Both the position numbers and the translations under genes were made by a program. A stretch of 8,207 bases of DNA from Taibaiella sp. (GTDB lineage Bacteria; Bacteroidota; Bacteroidia; Chitinophagales; Chitinophagaceae). How positions within the stretch are numbered: the first letter of the stretch is position 1; each line of letters begins with the position of its first letter. Positions 4,966 to 8,207 of this stretch are shown here, piece after piece. The stretch spans positions 1 to 8,207 of the forward strand of contig JACFNS010000090.1 of assembly GCA_019454705.1 (NCBI GenBank), given 5' to 3'. The notes under the pieces were generated by a model. It was not told where the DNA came from. It did no database searches and was given only the letters and a program-made list of their open reading frames with translations.

Positions 4966-6258
4966 ATGAATTCACGTTATATTGTTATAATACTATTTTT
5001 AAATTTGTGTGTAACAGGCCTGGTCCAGGCGCAGGGCGAGAAGGAGTTCATCCAACAAAGGATTGAGCGCTTGGCCAGCCCGGGTTTCCATGGCAGGGGC
5101 TATGTGATGAACGGTGGCAACATAGCAGCACAGTACATAGCCGACGAATTCAAGAGCTATGGCATACTCCCCTTAGGACAAAATGGCTCATACTTCCAGG
5201 AGTACGATTTCTCTATAAATACTTTCCCCGGGAGAGTATTTGTGCAGGTAAACAAGACCGTCCTCAAACCCGGGCCCGACTATATAGTGAACGCCGCTAG
5301 CAGCACCTGGCATTCTAAGAAAAGGCAGAAAATGAAGCTGTTAGATTTGAGTGAAGTACGCGATTCCCTGCAATGGGACAATGTCAAAAAATCAATTAAG
5401 CCGGGAGGAGTGTATTATTTAACCGGCGCAGACACGCCTACCAATAAATTGGGGTTGGGCATCCGCAAGTTTGCCACCGAGCTGCCCGAAGGGCTGTTCA
5501 TTGTACCCAAGCACGGCAAACTGACCTGGACGGCCAATACCAATAAAGTCCCCGGTACCATAATATATATAGAAGACACCGTACTGCCGAAGAACCCCAA
5601 AAAAGTATTGGTGAACGTGGACACCCGCTATGTAGACATGTTCAAAGCCAAAAATGTAATCGGCTATGTGAGGGGGACTGAGCAACCCGATAGCTTTATC
5701 GTCTTCACCGCCCACTTCGACCACCTGGGCCGTATGGGCAAAAACGCCCTCTTTGCCGGTGCCAACGACAATGCCAGCGGTACATCTTTGGTGCTGTACC
5801 TCGCCAACTACTTTGCCAAACACCCGCAGCCTTATTCGGTGGCATTCATGCTCTTTAGTGGTGAGGAAGCGGGACTGCTGGGTTCAAAGCACTATGTAGA
5901 AAACCCCATCTTCCCCTTGCAGCAAATCCGCTTCCTGGTGAACCTGGACATGACGGGCGATGCCACAAACGGTATCACTGTAGTAAACGGTGTTTCGCAC
6001 GAACCTGAATTTGCTATGATGGAGGAAATAAATGCGGATAGTGTGTATGCCAGGAAAATCAACATGCGCGAGCGCACCAGCAACAGCGACCATTATCATT
6101 TCAGCAAAGAGGGTGTTCCGGCGGTGTTCATCTATGGCAATGGAACCAAGCCGCACTACCACGATGTATTTGACCTGCCCAAAGAAATAACCCTGGAGCG
6201 GGTAGATGGTCTTGCACAGTTGCTGATTAAGTTGACCCGAAGGCTGAGCGGAGAGTAA
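4966..6258 (+). CDS. Secreted M28-family zinc metallopeptidase
   Basis: M28 peptidases are co-catalytic two-zinc amino- or carboxypeptidases. The 430-residue product starts with a signal peptide (MNSRYIVIILFLNLCVTGLV then QAQ|GEKE, cleavage near residue 23), so it acts in the periplasm or outside. The catalytic half shows the full metal set: His250 and Asp252 (TAHFDH), Asp268 (GANDNASG), the Glu300-Glu301 pair (SGEEAGLLGS; base and zinc ligand), Asp328 (VNLDMTG) and His399 (PHYHDVFD). SDHYHF at 374-379 and VPAVFIYG at 384-391 also fit the family. Residues 24-230 correspond to the inserted, less conserved N-terminal part, which would hold a PA-like region if present. Substrate cannot be told; exopeptidase use of peptides as nutrients is the usual role. 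It is divergent from the AbiEi gene (173-base spacer) and followed by a 92-base spacer with promoter-like boxes, so it is likely transcribed alone. Confidence 0.92.
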   Translation: MNSRYIVIILFLNLCVTGLVQAQGEKEFIQQRIERLASPGFHGRGYVMNGGNIAAQYIADEFKSYGILPLGQNGSYFQEYDFSINTFPGRVFVQVNKTVLKPGPDYIVNAASSTWHSKKRQKMKLLDLSEVRDSLQWDNVKKSIKPGGVYYLTGADTPTNKLGLGIRKFATELPEGLFIVPKHGKLTWTANTNKVPGTIIYIEDTVLPKNPKKVLVNVDTRYVDMFKAKNVIGYVRGTEQPDSFIVFTAHFDHLGRMGKNALFAGANDNASGTSLVLYLANYFAKHPQPYSVAFMLFSGEEAGLLGSKHYVENPIFPLQQIRFLVNLDMTGDATNGITVVNGVSHEPEFAMMEEINADSVYARKINMRERTSNSDHYHFSKEGVPAVFIYGNGTKPHYHDVFDLPKEITLERVDGLAQLLIKLTRRLSGE

Positions 6259-6266
6259 CTCCATTG

Positions 6267-6298
6267 TTGTTCTCATGTTAACGATGCTACTATATTTG
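6267..6298 (+). promoter_or_regulatory. Promoter P1 of the methyltransferase gene (TTG - 21 bp - TATATTTG)
   Basis: TTG at 6267-6269 and TATATTTG at 6291-6298 are 21 bases apart, a good Bacteroidota promoter. Transcription would start around 6303-6305, giving a leader of about 45 bases. Its TTTG is also the start of the inverted repeat 6295-6335 and could be the -33 element of P2. Confidence 0.5.
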
Positions 6299-6335
6299 GA
6301 ACAGGGGCATACCATGGGCTTATATTTGTTCCAAA
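6295..6335. promoter_or_regulatory. 9-bp inverted repeat spanning two promoter boxes, possible operator
   Basis: TTTGGAACA (6295-6303) and TGTTCCAAA (6327-6335) are perfect inverted repeats with a 23-base spacer; arm centres are 32 bases apart, about three helical turns. The left arm overlaps the end of the P1 -7 box and the right arm overlaps the end of the P2 -7 box. No T-run follows, so a terminator for the peptidase gene is less likely than an operator. Confidence 0.45.
6321..6328 (+). promoter_or_regulatory. Second -7 box TATATTTG (P2) of the methyltransferase gene
   Basis: This is the same octamer as in P1, exactly 30 bases downstream. The TTTG of P1 lies 22 bases upstream and can serve as its -33 element. 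Transcription would start near 6334, leaving an A-rich leader of about 17 bases before the ATG at 6351. Confidence 0.4.
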
Positions 6336-6350
6336 CAAAAAATAAAAAAC

Positions 6351-7208
6351 ATGAACCTCAGCGCACTGGGATATTTCTCCCTGCCCGAGCAGACTATGCT
6401 CCTATCCGGTATTTTCACCCGCAAGGTATTTGGCCCCAACATGGGCACTATCAAACTACTGGATAATAAAAGGTTGATAGAAATAGTGCTGGACAATGGC
6501 GGCACTGTTACAAAAGACCCATCAGGTATTATATACACCCATCAGGTAAACGGCCGCGAGTTGAAGATGCTGCTGAGAAAAACCGGCGCTGACGAAATCA
6601 TCTACCGCGATATTATACTGCGCAACGGCGGCGATTATGGTTTTATCCCGGAGATAGCTGGGCATATAGGGTTGGACATCAACACGATTATTGATGCGGG
6701 CGCCAACATCGGTACTGCCACAGGCTACCTGAAAAGCATGTACCCGCAGGCGAAAGTAGTAAGCATAGAACCCGAGCCCGGCAACTATACTGTACTGGAA
6801 AAGAACATGGCGCTGAACGGATTTGATGATGTGGTACTCTGTGCCAATGCCTTCTGGATAAACAACGACGAGCTGCATATAGGTGTAGGTGTACGGGGTG
6901 AGCTGGCCAAAGAACTCTCATTCGGTATAGTGGACGACGGAGGTATAGCTGTAAAGGGCCTGACATTTAAAGACTGCCTGGCATTGCTGAACACTGAAAA
7001 AGTAGACTTGCTGAAGATGGATATAGAAGGTGCAGAAGCTGCTTTCATCAAAGACAGGGAGGGCTTTGATTATATAATCAATCACACACGCCTGCTGGCC
7101 ATAGAGCTGCACGAAGAAGCGGTGGATATATTCAGCTTTCACGAACTGATAGACAGCATGGGCCTGAAACATATACAGCGCGGCGAAACTACCTTCTGCT
7201 GGAGGTAA
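6351..7208 (+). CDS. FkbM-family S-adenosylmethionine methyltransferase
   Basis: The 285-residue product carries the Rossmann-type methyltransferase motifs of the FkbM (Methyltransf_21) family: motif I IIDAGANIGTAT (113-124) binding S-adenosylmethionine, the acidic end of strand 2 in VVSIEPEPGNY (136-146), and the family hallmark VDLLKMDIEGAE (218-229), then LLAIELHE (248-255). About 110 residues before motif I form a less conserved N-terminal region without a signal peptide, so it is cytoplasmic. FkbM proteins usually O-methylate sugars or natural products and often sit near glycan-synthesis genes; no such neighbours are present, so the substrate is unknown. ATG 6351 is preceded by an A-rich leader without Shine-Dalgarno, usual for this phylum. 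Two tandem promoter boxes and a dyad upstream suggest regulated expression. Confidence 0.88.
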   Translation: MNLSALGYFSLPEQTMLLSGIFTRKVFGPNMGTIKLLDNKRLIEIVLDNGGTVTKDPSGIIYTHQVNGRELKMLLRKTGADEIIYRDIILRNGGDYGFIPEIAGHIGLDINTIIDAGANIGTATGYLKSMYPQAKVVSIEPEPGNYTVLEKNMALNGFDDVVLCANAFWINNDELHIGVGVRGELAKELSFGIVDDGGIAVKGLTFKDCLALLNTEKVDLLKMDIEGAEAAFIKDREGFDYIINHTRLLAIELHEEAVDIFSFHELIDSMGLKHIQRGETTFCWR

Positions 7209-7244
7209 AGGTTTATAACAAAACTTTCACGCAGGTGCAAAACA

Positions 7245-7276
7245 GGCAGGAGTATATTTATACTCAAATACCTGCC
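7245..7276. promoter_or_regulatory. Inverted repeat directly before a start codon
   Basis: GGCAGG (7245-7250) pairs with CCTGCC (7271-7276), and inside it AGTAT pairs with ATACT around an ATTT loop (7251-7264), leaving CAAATA as a bulge on the 3' side. The structure ends two bases before the ATG at 7279. The nested TATATTTA (7253-7260) is one base off the TANNTTTG box. It could be an operator over a promoter or, if transcribed, an RNA hairpin hiding the start codon. Confidence 0.4.
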
Positions 7277-7278
7277 CG

Positions 7279-7899
7279 ATGAAACATCTGTTGTTTACAA
7301 TTGTCTGTTGTTTATACTCCTTATATAGCTATGCCCAAAAAGATACTATCAGAACAGTGTCTATGGAAGAAGTGGTGATAAAAGCCGAAGCTGTGCACAC
7401 AGGGAAGAGGAACAAGAAAGTGCGTACAGGACTGGTATATTACCACATAGACACACCGGTATCAAAAAAATATATGGCGGTTAAAAATTTCCTCAGTACG
7501 AAATTTCCGCCGTTAGACACAGTGCCTGTTAAGTTGCAATCGGCAGAACTAAAATTGAAACCCTACGACAGTTCTGCTATGTCGCTTAATTTTATCATCT
7601 TCAGCACCTGCGGGGGTGATACCATGTACAGGATAATTAACCTGGATAAATACGAAATACTAAACAGGAAGCTGGTATTAGATCTTTCTGATGAAAACAT
7701 AATACTGTGCCCGCATGAGTTTTACATGGGGTATTGTTTGAAACCCAAAAATCCCCAAAAGAAAATCAGCTATCGCCTGTTCTCTACCGATAAAGGAGAG
7801 GGAGCGTTCATAACTTTTGTGGAAAACAGGATTGTTGTAAAAGAAGGTAAAGGATTCCCGTATATCTTCCCCTTCAAATTGAGTTATAAAGTATATTGA
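7279..7899 (+). CDS. Small secreted protein of unknown function
   Basis: I do not recognise a named family. The 206-residue product begins with a signal peptide (MKHLLFTIVCCLYSLYSYA, likely cut before Gln20), so it is exported. There is no clear lipobox cysteine at the cleavage site and no later membrane segment. SMEEVVIKAE (28-37) resembles the short linker often seen after signal peptides in Bacteroidota surface proteins. The rest alternates short hydrophobic strands (LKLKPY 91-96, MSLNFIIF 101-108, KLVLDLSDENIIL 131-143, ISYRLF 163-168, AFITFVENRIVV 176-187), compatible with an all-beta, jelly-roll-like fold; the segment VLDLSDENIILCPHEFYMGY recalls conserved Bacteroidota hypothetical proteins with a predicted beta-sandwich. 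It stands alone, 70 bases after the methyltransferase gene, and converges on the TPM gene with only 7 bases between stop codons. Confidence 0.75.
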   Translation: MKHLLFTIVCCLYSLYSYAQKDTIRTVSMEEVVIKAEAVHTGKRNKKVRTGLVYYHIDTPVSKKYMAVKNFLSTKFPPLDTVPVKLQSAELKLKPYDSSAMSLNFIIFSTCGGDTMYRIINLDKYEILNRKLVLDLSDENIILCPHEFYMGYCLKPKNPQKKISYRLFSTDKGEGAFITFVENRIVVKEGKGFPYIFPFKLSYKVY

Positions 7900-7906
7900 C
7901 TGTTGC

Positions 7907-8207
7907 TCATTTCTTTTTTGTCTTTACCAATTCTGTTAGGCCCTGGAGCCCTGCAATAGTCCCTTCATAATATTGGCCCTGCCTGAAATATGGGATAAAG
8001 AATTCATCAAGGACTTTTTTCGTTTCTTCATCACTGATTAATTTTTCTATGCCATAACCGTTATGAATACGTATATGCCGATACCCATTGCAAATAGCAA
8101 TCAATATTCCGTTGTCTTTTCCTTTTTCCCCAACACCCCAGTAATTTGCCAGGTCAAGGGTGTATTGTTCGAAGCTGTCAAGGGATGTATAAAAGCTGTC
8201 CAGGGTA
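7907..8207 (-). CDS. TPM-domain protein, C-terminal part (5' end outside window)
   Basis: The minus-strand frame is open to the right edge (codons from 8206) and ends with TGA at 7909-7907, giving 99 visible residues; the TTG-initiated 65-codon version starting at 8104 is a fragment of this. The pattern LANYWGVGEKGKDNGILIAI (19-38), the HIRIHNGYGIEKLISD core (44-59) and FFIPYFRQGQYYEGTIAGL (69-87) is that of the TPM domain (TLP18.3/Psb32/MOLO-1), found in bacterial, mostly secreted or membrane-anchored, proteins; some plant members have phosphatase activity or a photosystem II repair role. The bacterial function is not settled. The protein ends soon after the domain in a lysine-rich tail (KTKKK) without a transmembrane helix or glycine-rich tail, so it is the short form. 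Whether it has an N-terminal signal peptide cannot be seen. Confidence 0.82.
   Translation of the reverse strand, partial: TLDSFYTSLDSFEQYTLDLANYWGVGEKGKDNGILIAICNGYRHIRIHNGYGIEKLISDEETKKVLDEFFIPYFRQGQYYEGTIAGLQGLTELVKTKKK

Overview
The window looks like a chromosomal piece from a member of the Bacteroidota, most plausibly a Chitinophagaceae-like species. The evidence is indirect. Several genes have the phylum-typical TANNTTTG -7 promoter box, start codons are preceded by A/T-rich leaders without a clear Shine-Dalgarno sequence, and the protein families (AbiEi-like regulator, secreted M28 peptidase, FkbM methyltransferase, TPM-domain protein) are all common in that phylum. No species can be named from this.

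Layout from left to right. (1) Positions 1-1349 hold the 3' part of a DUF2075-type P-loop NTPase/helicase-like gene. Its reading frame is open to the left edge, so the Walker A motif at 114-137 belongs to it. It is clearly A+T-richer than the following gene. (2) Positions 1350-2486 are a long stretch without a convincing protein gene. It holds a chain of G/C-rich hairpins, a 199-bp element bounded by perfect 21-bp inverted repeats with two nested mirror-copy hairpins (1798-1996), a possible short transcription unit (promoter 2015-2045, hairpin terminator 2195-2222), and three GTTAAC-centred repeats. (3) A G+C-rich FabB-like beta-ketoacyl-ACP synthase gene (2487-3707) has its -7 box only four bases before the ATG. 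(4) Convergent to it lies an AbiEi-family antitoxin/regulator gene (3746-4792, minus strand) without an AbiEii toxin partner. (5) Divergent from that is a secreted M28 metallopeptidase (4966-6258). (6) An FkbM-family methyltransferase follows (6351-7208); its leader contains two tandem TATATTTG boxes and a 9-bp inverted repeat. (7) A small secreted protein of unknown function follows (7279-7899), with an inverted repeat abutting its start codon. (8) At the right edge, on the minus strand, is the C-terminal part of a TPM-domain protein (7907-8207).

The genes do not form one obvious pathway. Each plus-strand gene has its own spacer, usually with its own promoter-like sequence, so they look like single-gene units rather than an operon. 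The least explained part is 1350-2486, between the A+T-rich NTPase gene and the housekeeping-like synthase gene. It may be the edge of an accessory segment. I found no tRNA, rRNA, CRISPR array, transposase or integrase gene. No complete new biological system can be supported from the sequence alone; the strongest leads are the nested inverted-repeat element, the possible short transcript and the dyad-plus-tandem-promoter arrangement upstream of the methyltransferase.
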